Notes: generated by a model from the sequence alone, not told the origin. DNA of 64,000 nt from Acetobacter tropicalis (GCF_001580915.1 NZ_LHZQ01000210.1:1-64000), one strand, 5' to 3'. Shown: positions 45,325 to 54,908, counted from the first letter of the stretch. Numbers and translations are program-made.

Positions 45325-46308
45325 ATGTGCGCGGATGATACACTTGTTCCACGCCGTATCCTGCTGGTTTCAGGGCTATCTGGTGCAGGCAAGTCCTCTA
45401 TCCTGCGCATTCTGGAAGATCTGGACCACGAGGTTATTGATAACCCCCCCCTCGGGATGCTGGACGATATTGTGGCCCGTGCAGAGCGCCCTGTTGCCAT
45501 TGGGGTGGATTCCCGCACGCGCGGGTTTGATGCTTCCGCCGTGCTGGAAGCAGTGGCCCGGCTACGCGTCAACCCGAACCTTCGGGTTGAACTGATTTAC
45601 GCCACGGCGGAAGAAAGTGTTCTACTGCGGCGGTACACCGCAACCCGCCGCCGCCACCCCCTTGCCCTGCACGGCAGCATCAAGGAAGGGATTGAAGAAG
45701 AAACAACCCTTACGGCCCCCCTACGCGCCGCGGCCGATCTGGTTATTGATACATCAGACATGCCACCGCCAGAATTACGGCAGTTTGTAGAAAGTCGCTT
45801 TAGTCCGTGGCAGGGAGGGTCTGCTGAGGGGTTGACCGTTGCCCTGATGTCCTTTGCCTTTCCGGCAGGCTTACCGCGTGAAGCCGACATTGTGTTTGAC
45901 GCCCGCTTCCTGAGAAACCCTCATTATGACCCTGCCCTAGCCCCCAAAACCGGACTGGATGCGGATGTTGCGGCCTATGTGGCGGAAGATACGGATTATC
46001 TGCCGTTTCTGGACCAGATTCACGCCATGCTGCAACTGGTGCTCCCGCGGTTTGTGCGGGAAGGTAAAAAATACGCCACCATCGCCATTGGCTGTTCTGG
46101 CGGACGCCATCGCTCCGTGACTTTGGTGGAAGCTCTTGCCAAGCGCCTCGCGGCACCGGATGGCATGGGCACCTATCAGGGGTCCGGCCAATGGCCCATC
46201 ATGATCATGCACCGTGAGTTAGCCCGGCAGGGGTTAGGCGCCTGGCGGTGGGCGAGAAAACCAACCGGCAGCCTTGCGGACGAAGCACTGCCCCCATCAG
46301 TTAGATAA
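45325..46308 (+). CDS. rapZ: RNase adapter protein RapZ
   Basis: 327 residues from the ATG at 45325, with AAGGA about 9 bases upstream; the open frame extending to 45106 is not supported. The N-terminal P-loop VSGLSGAGKSS and the VIGVDSRTR-like IGVDSRTRGFDAS and TRRRHPL segments belong to the kinase-like half. The C-terminal half has YATIAIGCSGGRHRSVTLVEALA, the glucosamine-6-phosphate-binding region. RapZ guides RNase E to small RNAs in E. coli; alphaproteobacterial targets are not known. In many relatives it neighbours hprK and PTS genes, none of which is adjacent here. Confidence 0.93.
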   Translation: MCADDTLVPRRILLVSGLSGAGKSSILRILEDLDHEVIDNPPLGMLDDIVARAERPVAIGVDSRTRGFDASAVLEAVARLRVNPNLRVELIYATAEESVLLRRYTATRRRHPLALHGSIKEGIEEETTLTAPLRAAADLVIDTSDMPPPELRQFVESRFSPWQGGSAEGLTVALMSFAFPAGLPREADIVFDARFLRNPHYDPALAPKTGLDADVAAYVAEDTDYLPFLDQIHAMLQLVLPRFVREGKKYATIAIGCSGGRHRSVTLVEALAKRLAAPDGMGTYQGSGQWPIMIMHRELARQGLGAWRWARKPTGSLADEALPPSVR

Positions 46309-46490
46309 TGCCTTCCTCTTCGTCGCCCTGAAGACCTTCCTCTTTCCGCTGCAAGGCAGCCCGGCCTGAACCTCTTTGTTGCTCAGGCGTCTTAAACTTA
46401 TCCCCAAGCCTATTGTGTGGTGCTGCCAGTGCCGGAGCAGCCCATCACCCGCTTTTTTGTTCGTTTACCACAAGGTTCCCACTTTTCTTT

Positions 46491-47795
46491 ATGTCCATCA
46501 CATCGACCACCCTCCAGCATGAACCCATGGCGGAGACTATCCAGACTAAACTGACCCCTCTTGTCTCTTCCTTCCGCACATGGTTGAGCTGGCTTCCGCC
46601 CTCGCTCGCCTCCCTTCTGGTCCTCGCCCTCATCGGCCTTTGCGCGGCGGCTCTCAGCCGTCTGGTGACAGACCGTATTCTCATGCGCATTCCCGGGGCC
46701 AAACGGGGCGCCTTTGTTCGGTCCTTCACCCGCACCATGCGCCGCCCTGTCCGGCTGACCGTTGTCATTCTCGCCATGAGTGTGGCCCTACCCGCCTGCG
46801 GCCTGCGCGGCGAGTTACTGGATACAGTCGCGCATCTATTGCTGATGAGCTTTGTGGCCGTCATGGGCCTGGGCACCCTGCTGACCACTCGCGTAATTTC
46901 AGATGCCTATCTGGTGCGCTTTGCAGAAGCTGATCAGGACGATGATATCCTTGCCCGCAAACATGCCACACAGGTACGCCTGCTCCGGCGCGTTGCGGAA
47001 ATTCTGATCTGCGTGCTAACCGTCAGCGCCGAACTGATCACGTTTGAACCGGTCAGAGAATATGGGCTGAGCCTGTTTGCCTCTGCAGGTGCGGCCTCCC
47101 TGATTGCAGGTCTTGCGGCCCGCCCTATTCTGGTGAACCTGTTTGCCGGTGTTCAGATTGCCATGACACAACCCATCCGCATGGGGGATCTGATCGCCTT
47201 TCAGGGGGACTGGACTTGGGTGGAGGAGATCACCTCCACCTTTGTGGTGCTGCGCTCATGGGACTGGCGCAGGCGGATTGTGCCCATTGCGTATTTTCTC
47301 GATACGCCTTTTGAAAACTGGACCTACAACTCAGCAGAACTGATTGGGGCGGTCTATCTGCATGTGGATTACCGCGCCCCCATGGACCGTATCCGCGCCA
47401 AGCTGGAAGAAATTGTGCGCGGCTGCCCCCAATGGACGGGAAAGGATTTCAGCGCACAGGTTGCTGACTGCACAGACCAGACCATGATCATCCGTGTTAC
47501 GGCCAGCGCGCGCACGGCTATCAGAAGCTGGGATTTACGCTGTGAAATTCGGGAAAAAATCATTCGCTGGATGTGTGACCACTGCCCGGAAGCTCTGCCG
47601 CGCAACCGTCTGGCCATGACAGCAGCAGAACAGGCTATGCCCCATCCCCCCTCAGATCTGGTGGAACCTCCCTCCACGGGAAATTGGCCTGCCGTACCCA
47701 AAGGCCCCTTTGGTCCTTTCGACAGGCCACCCGTTTCTTCTCAGGCAGCCCCTCAGCCGCCTATGCCACCACAAACGGCATTCCGCCCTTTCTAA
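46491..47795 (+). CDS. MscS-family mechanosensitive channel
   Basis: About 434 residues from the ATG at 46491; GTG 46413 and ATG 46527 are alternatives. Four to five transmembrane segments lie in the first 215 residues. The pore-lining helix and upper beta domain are recognised in LFASAGAASLIAGLAARPILVNLFAGVQIAMTQPIRMGD and the VEEITSTFVVLRSWDWRRRIVPI segment, like the YbdG/YnaI subgroup. A Pro-rich cytoplasmic tail ends it. It would open under membrane tension to release solutes on osmotic downshift. It follows rapZ by about 180 bases with no clear coupling. Confidence 0.88.
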   Translation: MSITSTTLQHEPMAETIQTKLTPLVSSFRTWLSWLPPSLASLLVLALIGLCAAALSRLVTDRILMRIPGAKRGAFVRSFTRTMRRPVRLTVVILAMSVALPACGLRGELLDTVAHLLLMSFVAVMGLGTLLTTRVISDAYLVRFAEADQDDDILARKHATQVRLLRRVAEILICVLTVSAELITFEPVREYGLSLFASAGAASLIAGLAARPILVNLFAGVQIAMTQPIRMGDLIAFQGDWTWVEEITSTFVVLRSWDWRRRIVPIAYFLDTPFENWTYNSAELIGAVYLHVDYRAPMDRIRAKLEEIVRGCPQWTGKDFSAQVADCTDQTMIIRVTASARTAIRSWDLRCEIREKIIRWMCDHCPEALPRNRLAMTAAEQAMPHPPSDLVEPPSTGNWPAVPKGPFGPFDRPPVSSQAAPQPPMPPQTAFRPF

Positions 47796-47861
47796 AAGGG
47801 CACCTGAAATGGGGCGCTTTTAGGCTTGGCAACCATCATACCAAGCCAGAGTCTCTCTTAT

Positions 47862-48887
47862 TCAGCCACGATAAATCTGGTCAAAGATACCGTTGTCACC
47901 AAAGTGCTTTTTCTGCACCGTGGCCCACCCACCCAAACTGGCGATGTCAAACGTTTCCACTTTTGGAAAGCGACTTTGGCTTTCAGCAGCCACCGCGGGG
48001 TCTACGGGACGGAAATAATGTTTCGCGCCAATACGCTGCCCTTCAGGAGAGAACAGGAAATCAACATACGCTTGCGCAGCAGTCTGCGTGCCATGCTGGG
48101 CCACATTCTTATCCACAACAGCGACAGGCGGCTCCGCCAGAATGGTCACTTTGGGAACCACAATATCAAACTGGTCTGGCCCGATATCCTTGGCCGCCAG
48201 CAGGGCCTCATCTTCCCACGCCAGCAACACATCACCCAATCCACGCTGTACAAAGCTGTTTGTCGCGCCGCGCGCGCCCGTATCCAACACAGGCACATGC
48301 TTGAAAAGCGCTTTCAAATAAGCGCGTGCCGTTTCTTCCGAACCACCGGGCTGACGCAGGGCCCATCCCCATGCAGCCAGATAGTTCCACCGGGCACCCC
48401 CTGATGTTTTGGGGTTGGGCGTAACAACCTTTACATCATCACGGATCAGGTCTGGCCAATCATGAATGTTTTTGGGGTTTCCCTTTCTGACGAGAAAAAC
48501 AATCGTGCTGGTAAAGGGTGTGGAATTATGAGGCAGACGCTTCTGCCAATCCTGAGCCAGCAAGCCGTGCTGGGCAAGAATATCAATATCATACGCCAGA
48601 CCCAGCGTGACAACATCGGCAGGGGCCCCTTCCAGAACGGAACGCGCCTGCGCACCAGACCCACCATTCGATGTTCTGACAAAAACGGAACTGTCAGCAT
48701 GCGTTTTGGTATAGGCTGCGGCAAAAGCCTTATTGATATCCGCATACAGCTCCCGTGTGGGGTCGTAGGAGACATTCAGCAACCGGATAGTGTCCGCCTT
48801 TGCGGGACGAAAAGCAAAACCGGCGGCTACGCCCCCAGCTAAAGCTGCGGCGCCCATAAAAGCGCGCCGTGACAGGATATCTGACAC
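47862..48887 (-). CDS. sbp: Sulfate ABC transporter substrate-binding protein (Sbp/CysP type)
   Basis: 341 residues. The N-terminus LSRRAFMGAAALAGGVAAG is a twin-arginine-type signal (SRRAFM), so the protein is probably exported folded. The mature sequence matches Sbp: LNVSYDPTRELY, VRTSNGGSGAQARSVLEGAPADVVTL, RKGNPKNIHDWPDL, VVTPNPKTSGGARWNYLAAW and LLAWEDEALLA. It binds sulfate or thiosulfate in the periplasm. No cysT, cysW or cysA follows, so the permease must be encoded elsewhere. A Fur-like site lies in the shared upstream region. Confidence 0.9.
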   Translation of the reverse strand: MSDILSRRAFMGAAALAGGVAAGFAFRPAKADTIRLLNVSYDPTRELYADINKAFAAAYTKTHADSSVFVRTSNGGSGAQARSVLEGAPADVVTLGLAYDIDILAQHGLLAQDWQKRLPHNSTPFTSTIVFLVRKGNPKNIHDWPDLIRDDVKVVTPNPKTSGGARWNYLAAWGWALRQPGGSEETARAYLKALFKHVPVLDTGARGATNSFVQRGLGDVLLAWEDEALLAAKDIGPDQFDIVVPKVTILAEPPVAVVDKNVAQHGTQTAAQAYVDFLFSPEGQRIGAKHYFRPVDPAVAAESQSRFPKVETFDIASLGGWATVQKKHFGDNGIFDQIYRG

Positions 48888-49211
48888 TGTAATTGTCTCT
48901 CCTCATACCTTGCGCGTATCTCTTCGGGTACCGCAGCAACCCCAGCGCCTAATTCACGTTATCATTTGTATATTATTCGTCAAGTAAAAACATAAATTAT
49001 AGTATTTTTTGATAACCCTTATCATCATCGTATCTCACCTTTTGTAACATCCCTCTACAAACCACCCCACAACCTTAGAGAATAGTTCACATACTAACTA
49101 ATATATATCGTTGTTAGTTTTATATTGCGTTTTAATTCGTGATATGCATATTCTTTTTTCGTTACGATTAAATTTCATTTATTGGTTTTATACTGCTTTT
49201 TGGGAAATCCC
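48888..49211. promoter_or_regulatory. AT-rich divergent region with a candidate Fur-like site
   Basis: 324 bases between sbp and the alginate-type porin with no supported gene. Most of 48955-49190 is strongly AT-rich. GATAACCCTTATCATCATC at 49011-49029 matches the Fur consensus at 14 of 19 positions. Confidence 0.35.
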
Positions 49212-50963
49212 ATGGTTGGTTTTCAGTCTTCAGCCGTTCAGCGCCTCCTCTTTCTCGCCTCACCTTCTGCGCTCTGCCTGATGGCTGCTCCGGCTATGGC
49301 TGCCGCGCCTTCTGCCGTCAGTGTTCCAACAACCATCACCCCTCAGGCCTCCACACAGACTGGCACCACTGTCCCCGCACCAGATGGCATCGCTCAGCTT
49401 CCTGCTCATTCGGGAGAACAGATTACAGTCCACACCGCCCCCCTGCCTAAAATTATCCTCTACCCGCACGCCACACCTGTCGGGCAGCCAATCCGCACCA
49501 CTGGCGCACAAGGGCGTTCCTCTGGCCGACAATATGACTGGGGTGTTTTCAACAGAGGCAATGGTGAAGCAGCAGGATTTGGTCCTGTAGGGCAATACGG
49601 TATCGCGCCCTGGGCGGAAGACTGGAGCCGTCTGCGAGACAAAAGCAGGCGGACGGACCCTTTTGATATTCTCAAATACATCGCCCTGAATAACAGTGGC
49701 TCAATATGGCTCAGTTTTTCTGGCGAGACCCGGCTGCGCAACTGGTTCGAAAGTCGTCCTAATCTGGGCACCCAGAAAAACAATGATTCCGGTCGCTTTG
49801 GGGTCAGAAACCTGTACGGTGCTGATCTGCATCTGGGCTCTCACGTGCGCCTGTTTGGTCAGCTCATCAATGCGGATGCCGGGGGCTGGAATGGTTACGG
49901 TTATGGAAGCACCTACAGAAAACGGCTTGATGTGCAGCAGGCTTTTATTGAAACCCGCTGGAACATGCTGGGGGCAAAAAGTGGTTTCATGTTTGGCAGA
50001 CAGCAGTTTCTGGATGCCCCATCCTATATGCTCTACAACCGGGAGACGCCCAACGTCCCCCTGTCCTGGAACGGCTTTCGGGCCTATATGGTCTGGCCAC
50101 GTCTGCGTATAGATGGCTGGGATTTTGTCCAGACCAATGACAGCTATACAAAAATGTTCCGGGATACTGAAAACTACAATACCCGTCTTTATGGTTTCAA
50201 CATGACATGGGCCGCACCTGATGGTCACTTCATGGGAGACCGCACCTATTCTTTTCTGGATGCCTTTTATGTTGGCTATAAACTTTCAGGCTCCGGCGGC
50301 GCTATTGCAACGGCCACAGGCAGCAGCAAAGGGTCCAACACCCGTAACAATTTTGGCATCCGCTGGCATGGAATTGCGGGCCCATTTGAATTTTCCCTTG
50401 GCGGCATCTGGCAGGGTGGGGTGTTCCGTTATGCCAAAACCAATGAAGCCCGTTCTGTCAGCAGTTATGCCATCAATACGCTTGTAGGATACCGCTTACC
50501 TAAAAACCGGTTTCATACATTTCTGGGCCTCCAGACAGATGTCTATTCCGGAGGCAACAAGAACAAGAATTCCGGCACAATCGGCACCTACATTTCTCCC
50601 TTTAATCCGCAAACCAATTATCTGGACACCACCACTTACATGACAGGATCAAACCTGATCAGCTTTGCGCCCTTGGTGAGAGCCACTTTTGTAAAATCGC
50701 TTAGCCTGCAAGTGAAATACCCGCTCTTCTGGCGTTACAGCACTCAAGATCCTGTTTACCGGTCTTCTGGATTTTATACTTTCGCTCATAATTTTGATGG
50801 GAAATTCATTGGCATGGCCCCGCAGGCCTCTCTGGCATGGCAGATCACGCCTCATCTTTCCTGGACACAATATGTCTCACGCTTCATGACATCTCACAGC
50901 CTCAACCGCGCAGGCGGGTCCAGCGCCACCTACTATCAGTCAAACTTCGTTTTCCGGTTTTAA
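49212..50963 (+). CDS. Alginate-export-family outer-membrane porin
   Basis: 583 residues from the ATG at 49212, which has GGGAA upstream; the start at 49182 lacks one. A signal peptide (about 1-31, ending PAMAAAPS) and a Thr/Pro-rich linker precede a large beta-barrel. The AlgE-type region is seen in WLSFSGETRLRNWFESRPN, LGSHVRLFGQLINADAGG, RRQFLD-like GRQQFLDAPSYML and the aromatic strand repeats. The protein ends NFVFRF, with the terminal Phe expected of outer-membrane proteins. Family members secrete or take up anionic saccharides or small organic molecules. The cargo is not predictable here. Confidence 0.8.
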   Translation: MVGFQSSAVQRLLFLASPSALCLMAAPAMAAAPSAVSVPTTITPQASTQTGTTVPAPDGIAQLPAHSGEQITVHTAPLPKIILYPHATPVGQPIRTTGAQGRSSGRQYDWGVFNRGNGEAAGFGPVGQYGIAPWAEDWSRLRDKSRRTDPFDILKYIALNNSGSIWLSFSGETRLRNWFESRPNLGTQKNNDSGRFGVRNLYGADLHLGSHVRLFGQLINADAGGWNGYGYGSTYRKRLDVQQAFIETRWNMLGAKSGFMFGRQQFLDAPSYMLYNRETPNVPLSWNGFRAYMVWPRLRIDGWDFVQTNDSYTKMFRDTENYNTRLYGFNMTWAAPDGHFMGDRTYSFLDAFYVGYKLSGSGGAIATATGSSKGSNTRNNFGIRWHGIAGPFEFSLGGIWQGGVFRYAKTNEARSVSSYAINTLVGYRLPKNRFHTFLGLQTDVYSGGNKNKNSGTIGTYISPFNPQTNYLDTTTYMTGSNLISFAPLVRATFVKSLSLQVKYPLFWRYSTQDPVYRSSGFYTFAHNFDGKFIGMAPQASLAWQITPHLSWTQYVSRFMTSHSLNRAGGSSATYYQSNFVFRF

Positions 50964-51555
50964 CTTCTTTTTGCAAAAACGGCTGACGAGATCCCACTTG
51001 AGAAAAGAGGAGAATGATTGTGCTCCTCTGCCCTCAGGCCAAAAATGCCTTTAACACATAGCGATATAGAAATATTACGAACACCTTATTCCAAATAAAA
51101 AATCAATGGAATAAATACAACGATTATTTGAGTTCTATTTACAGATAAAATACAAATTTATATTATTATTAAAAAATAACCACAACCAGAAATAAAAATC
51201 AAAAAAAATAACAACACACTGTGGCAACATAAAAAACCACGCATCCTCGCTGTATATATTACCACCCGCTGTAGGGTCCGGCTCCCTTCCAATAATGCGT
51301 CCTACCCCTGCCTTCCCAAGGGCCATCCCTTCTCCTGTTGCTCAATACCTGACCAGTTGCACAAACAACTCGCAGGTTAAGAGGCCAATTAGTCATGCTC
51401 CATGGGCACACTGTTACCAATTTGACACGGCCATGCAGCAAACACACCTCTGCCCTGATTCTGCTGTGCCCACTGATGTTATTTTATCGTAATGAGACGC
51501 TATCGTCATTCCAAGAGCTCATGCTCACTATACCAGCCGATGTGAACAGGACCCA
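50964..51555. other. AT-rich intergenic region before the TonB receptor
   Basis: 592 bases with no supported gene. A 7-bp hairpin (AGAGGAG 51006-51012 with CTCCTCT 51023-51029) lies after the porin. 51060-51245 is extremely AT-rich. No clear -35/-10 pair or Fur box was found before the receptor. Confidence 0.5.
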
Positions 51556-53997
51556 ATGCCCTCCTTCATGCGCCGCCTTCTTACAACCTCTGCATTGATC
51601 AGCTTTGCCATTCCAGCGGCAAACGCCTTAGCCGCTCCGACGGAGGCGCATACGGAGAGAAGCAGTAAACCTGTCCGGCAGGTCAAACAGGCCCCGAGAG
51701 CCGCTTCCTCCTCTCAGCCCTCCATGATGGGATCAACAGCCCCTACCGATCAGGCTCCTGAAAATCTGGATGTCAAAGGCTCCCGCCATCGGTCCGTGGG
51801 CGGTGGTCTGATGATCAAGGAAGATGCGCCCAAGTCCCGCTCGACCGTGACAGCTGAATTCATTCAGAAACAGGCTGCGGGCCTCAACCCCATGCAGCTC
51901 ATTGAAATGCTGCCGGGTGTCAACACAACCTCTACCGACCCCATGGGGCTGTCCGGTGGGCATGTGAGCATGCGCGGTCTGACCGAAAGTCAGATCGGCT
52001 TCACGCTTGAAGGGTTCCCCATCAACGATATCGGCAGCTACGCTGTCTATCCGCAGGAAATCGTCGATCCTGAAAATCTGCGTACCATTAATGTGGAACA
52101 GGGCTCCGCCGATCTTGATAGTCCGCACATCAGCGCCACGGGCGGTGCTGTGAACATGTATCTGCTGGACCCCAAGGAACGCCTGGGCGGTAAAATAGTT
52201 GGCTCCTACGGCAACTATAATGCCCGTCGCATTTTCGGTCGCCTTGATACCGGGTATGTTGGCCACACCAATGTGCGCGGTTATGTGTCCTTCTCGGATG
52301 CTGTCGAACAATCCTGGCGCGGCCCCGGCGGCCAGAACAAGCTGCATGGTGAAACAAAGTGGGTCAGTGAATGGGGCAAAGGAAACAAAATTTCCTTCTC
52401 CCTCGTCGGCAACCAGTCAACAGGTGTGATGTTCCCATCCACCAACATGAGCGCTTGGCAGCAAAAGGGCATTCATAATGCCTATTCCTCCCAATGGGAT
52501 CCCAAAAAACCCAACTCCACCTACTATCAGTTGCACCGCAACCCCTTCACCAATATCTACGCCAGTGCGCCTTCAACCTTTACGCTGACTGATAACCTGA
52601 CCCTGACCGAAACCCCTTATTTCTGGTATGGGAACGGCAATGGTGGGGGCGCCTATAACGAAGACCTGACAAAGCAGCAGTACGGGTCTCAGACCATGAC
52701 GGGCTCTATCGGCCCCTATAATGCGTCCAACACCAGCTCCCTGCTGCTGTATAACCCATCCAACACACAAACCTACCGTCCCGGTGCGGTTACAAAGCTG
52801 TCCCTGCATACCGGCATCAACCGTTTGAGCATCGGCTACTGGTTCGAATATTCCAAGCAGATCCAGACTGGCCCTTACAGCCTGATCGATTACGCCACCG
52901 GCAAACCCAATGATCTGATGGGAAGCGGCCCTCACCTTCTTCTCTCTAACGGTGAAACCGCACAATATCGGGACAACCTGACCCAAACCCGCATTCACAC
53001 CATGTTCATTGCAGACAGCCTTTCCCTTCTGCATAACCGCCTGACACTGGAAGCTGGTCTGAAATATACGGTAGTCAACCGGCAGGGTCACAACTTCCTG
53101 CCAGACACCTCAACTGGCCCCTATATCAACGGTTCCTGGCAGCAGCCTCTGCCCGCCGCTTCTATCCGTTTCAAGATCAACAACGAAAACCAGCTTTTCG
53201 CGTCCTCTACTACAAATTTCCGTATTCCCATGAATACGTCTCTCTATGATTCCGGCGCCTACTTTGCAGGCAGTGGCTATTCCACCCACGCCAATGCCAA
53301 CATGAAGCCTGAAATCTCGATTTCTGAAGAATTTGGCTGGCGTTATCAGGGACCGCTGGTGATGAGCTCCATCACCTACTTCCATTACAATTTCACCAAC
53401 CGCCTATACCAGCAGACCGTGGTCATGCCGAATGGTGATTATTACAGCCAGAGCATCAATGGCGGGAACTCCCATGCCGATGGTGTGGATGTTGAAGTGG
53501 GTACCCGCCCGATCCTCTACCATCTCCGTCCGTATTTCTCCGCAGAATATATTAATGCACGCACGGACAGCAACGTGGCCGCTGGCAGCGGTAGCGACTA
53601 TGTGTTCAGCAAAGGCAAGTTCGCACCCCAAACCCCTAAATACTCACTGGCTTTCAATCTTGATTACGATGACGGTCACTTCTTTGCAGGATACGGCCTG
53701 AAATATATCGCCAAGCAGTATTCCTCCTTCAACAATGACCAGCATATTCCTGGCTATCTGACCATGAACGTCAATGCCGGCTACCGTTTCAAGGACTGGG
53801 GTGTTCTGAAGGCCCCCACCCTGCGCCTCAACCTGCGCAACATCACGGACCGGCACTATCTTGGCTATGTAAACGGAACCGCGGCCAATGGCTTGGCCAC
53901 AACAGGCGTGTTTGGCTCCAAGATCAGGGCTGGCAACAGCACTTACTCCATCGCCGCTCCTTTCATGGTCATGGGCAGCGCAAGCGTCGAGTTCTGA
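51556..53997 (+). CDS. TonB-dependent outer-membrane receptor
   Basis: 813 residues. A signal peptide (1-26) is followed by a Ser/Arg-rich spacer, a plug domain (about 85-215, with VSMRGLTESQIGFTLEGFPINDIG and INVEQGSADLDSP) and a 22-strand barrel ending VMGSASVEF. A TonB box is not obvious; ENLDVKGSRHRS may serve. The repeated aromatic strands and LRNITDRHYLG near the end are typical. The ligand is unknown. It is not next to transport or regulatory genes, so a siderophore, cobalamin or carbohydrate role is equally possible. Confidence 0.88.
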   Translation: MPSFMRRLLTTSALISFAIPAANALAAPTEAHTERSSKPVRQVKQAPRAASSSQPSMMGSTAPTDQAPENLDVKGSRHRSVGGGLMIKEDAPKSRSTVTAEFIQKQAAGLNPMQLIEMLPGVNTTSTDPMGLSGGHVSMRGLTESQIGFTLEGFPINDIGSYAVYPQEIVDPENLRTINVEQGSADLDSPHISATGGAVNMYLLDPKERLGGKIVGSYGNYNARRIFGRLDTGYVGHTNVRGYVSFSDAVEQSWRGPGGQNKLHGETKWVSEWGKGNKISFSLVGNQSTGVMFPSTNMSAWQQKGIHNAYSSQWDPKKPNSTYYQLHRNPFTNIYASAPSTFTLTDNLTLTETPYFWYGNGNGGGAYNEDLTKQQYGSQTMTGSIGPYNASNTSSLLLYNPSNTQTYRPGAVTKLSLHTGINRLSIGYWFEYSKQIQTGPYSLIDYATGKPNDLMGSGPHLLLSNGETAQYRDNLTQTRIHTMFIADSLSLLHNRLTLEAGLKYTVVNRQGHNFLPDTSTGPYINGSWQQPLPAASIRFKINNENQLFASSTTNFRIPMNTSLYDSGAYFAGSGYSTHANANMKPEISISEEFGWRYQGPLVMSSITYFHYNFTNRLYQQTVVMPNGDYYSQSINGGNSHADGVDVEVGTRPILYHLRPYFSAEYINARTDSNVAAGSGSDYVFSKGKFAPQTPKYSLAFNLDYDDGHFFAGYGLKYIAKQYSSFNNDQHIPGYLTMNVNAGYRFKDWGVLKAPTLRLNLRNITDRHYLGYVNGTAANGLATTGVFGSKIRAGNSTYSIAAPFMVMGSASVEF

Positions 53998-54016
53998 AGC
54001 ATCTAGCTTCACCAGC

Positions 54017-54050
54017 AAAAAACGCCGGGCGTAAAAACCCGGCGTTTTTT
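54017..54050 (+). terminator. Rho-independent terminator of the TonB receptor
   Basis: Perfect 13-bp stem, AAAAAACGCCGGG (54017-54029) with CCCGGCGTTTTTT (54038-54050). Confidence 0.95.
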
Positions 54051-54146
54051 TATGCCCTCTATTGACTCTTCGTTGCTAACGTCGCCTGCATAATAATCAC
54101 TCCTCTTGTCGCCTATCATTCAAACGCACCTCATTCTCTCCAGCGT

Positions 54147-54347
54147 TTACATAATCAGCTTTTTTCTCTTTTTCTGAGCAAGTCTGATCTTACCGCAGCG
54201 TAACGGAACCTGCCTTTTGCGCTCTACGCAATAGCGCTTCCCGTTCATTCTCCAAGAATATTTTCCATCCGGCGCTTTCACACATGCTATAAACCCACTC
54301 TGATCTTTGTCTCCCCATCTTTCGCAAAACTCAAGTGGTGTCGGCAT
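54147..54347 (-). CDS. Hypothetical small basic protein
   Basis: 66 residues from the ATG at 54347; a longer frame reaches 54383. The sequence has three Cys and many Lys/Arg in the C-terminal half (RYCVERKRQVPLRCGKIRL), with a Trp-rich middle. No domain is recognised. Its ATG lies in the same CATG as the start of the opposite-strand Rdx gene, so only one of the two starts may be right. GGAAG lies about 12 bases upstream. It may be spurious. Confidence 0.35.
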   Translation of the reverse strand: MPTPLEFCERWGDKDQSGFIACVKAPDGKYSWRMNGKRYCVERKRQVPLRCGKIRLAQKKRKKLIM

Positions 54348-54651
54348 GACTGTCTTTTCTTCCACTGCCCCTCGCGTTTCCATTCGCTACTGCACACAAT
54401 GCAACTGGCTTTTGCGCGCTGGGTGGATGGCGCAGGAGCTTCTGTCCACATTCGGGCAAGAGCTGGGAGAAGTTTCCCTTATCCCTGATACAGGAGGACG
54501 GTTTGAAATTTGCGTTAATGATCATGTCATCTGGGAGAGGAAACAGGATGGTGGTTTTCCTGACGCGAAGGAACTAAAACGACGCGTCCGCAATGTGATC
54601 GCCCCAGACCGTGATCTGGGCCACATTGATCGCCACTCTCCCCAAAACTGA
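54346..54651 (+). CDS. SelT/SelW/SelH-type (Rdx family) redox protein
   Basis: 101 residues. The thioredoxin-like family motif is visible as VSIRYCTQCNWLLRAGWMAQELLSTF, with the redox pair Cys16-x-x-Cys19 replacing the selenocysteine of eukaryotic members. GEVSLIPDTGGRFEI and DGGFPDAKELKRRVRN follow. Family members are small cytoplasmic redox proteins of unclear function. The start shares a CATG with the divergent small gene. The long AT-rich stretch downstream carries two hairpins. Confidence 0.88.
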   Translation: MTVFSSTAPRVSIRYCTQCNWLLRAGWMAQELLSTFGQELGEVSLIPDTGGRFEICVNDHVIWERKQDGGFPDAKELKRRVRNVIAPDRDLGHIDRHSPQN

Positions 54652-54805
54652 AGGAACAAAAACCCATCTGTTTTGGAATATTTTAAATTTTATAACTATT
54701 TTATAGAAGTTTATAAATATTGTACATGAAGAGGCCGAAAAACCTCTCTCAAGAATTTTCCACATCTTGAGATATCAATCAGTCATAATTGTCATTCGAT
54801 CATGA

Positions 54806-54829
54806 AAGGAGGTCTTTAGATGCCTCCTT
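54806..54829 (+). other. Hairpin enclosing a strong Shine-Dalgarno
   Basis: AAGGAGG (54806-54812) pairs with CCTCCTT (54823-54829) across a 10-base loop. The same AAGGAGG lies seven bases before an ATG at 54820 that opens a 35-codon frame to 54927. Confidence 0.45.
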
Positions 54830-54857
54830 CCTGCATTTCCAAAATCACCGTCAGGCC

Positions 54858-54892
54858 AAAAAACTGCCGTATGGTTCAGAAATATACGGCAG
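54858..54892 (-). terminator. Rho-independent terminator of the heme operon
   Basis: On the minus strand CTGCCGTAT (54892-54884) pairs with ATACGGCAG (54872-54864), then TTTTTT (54863-54858). Confidence 0.92.
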
Positions 54893-54908
54893 AAAGAAAT
54901 GGAAAATC

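Noticed and set aside
51259-51447. 62-codon minus-strand frame in the AT-rich region
   Set aside because: No ribosome-binding site or domain; the Gly/Trp/Arg-rich end looks accidental.
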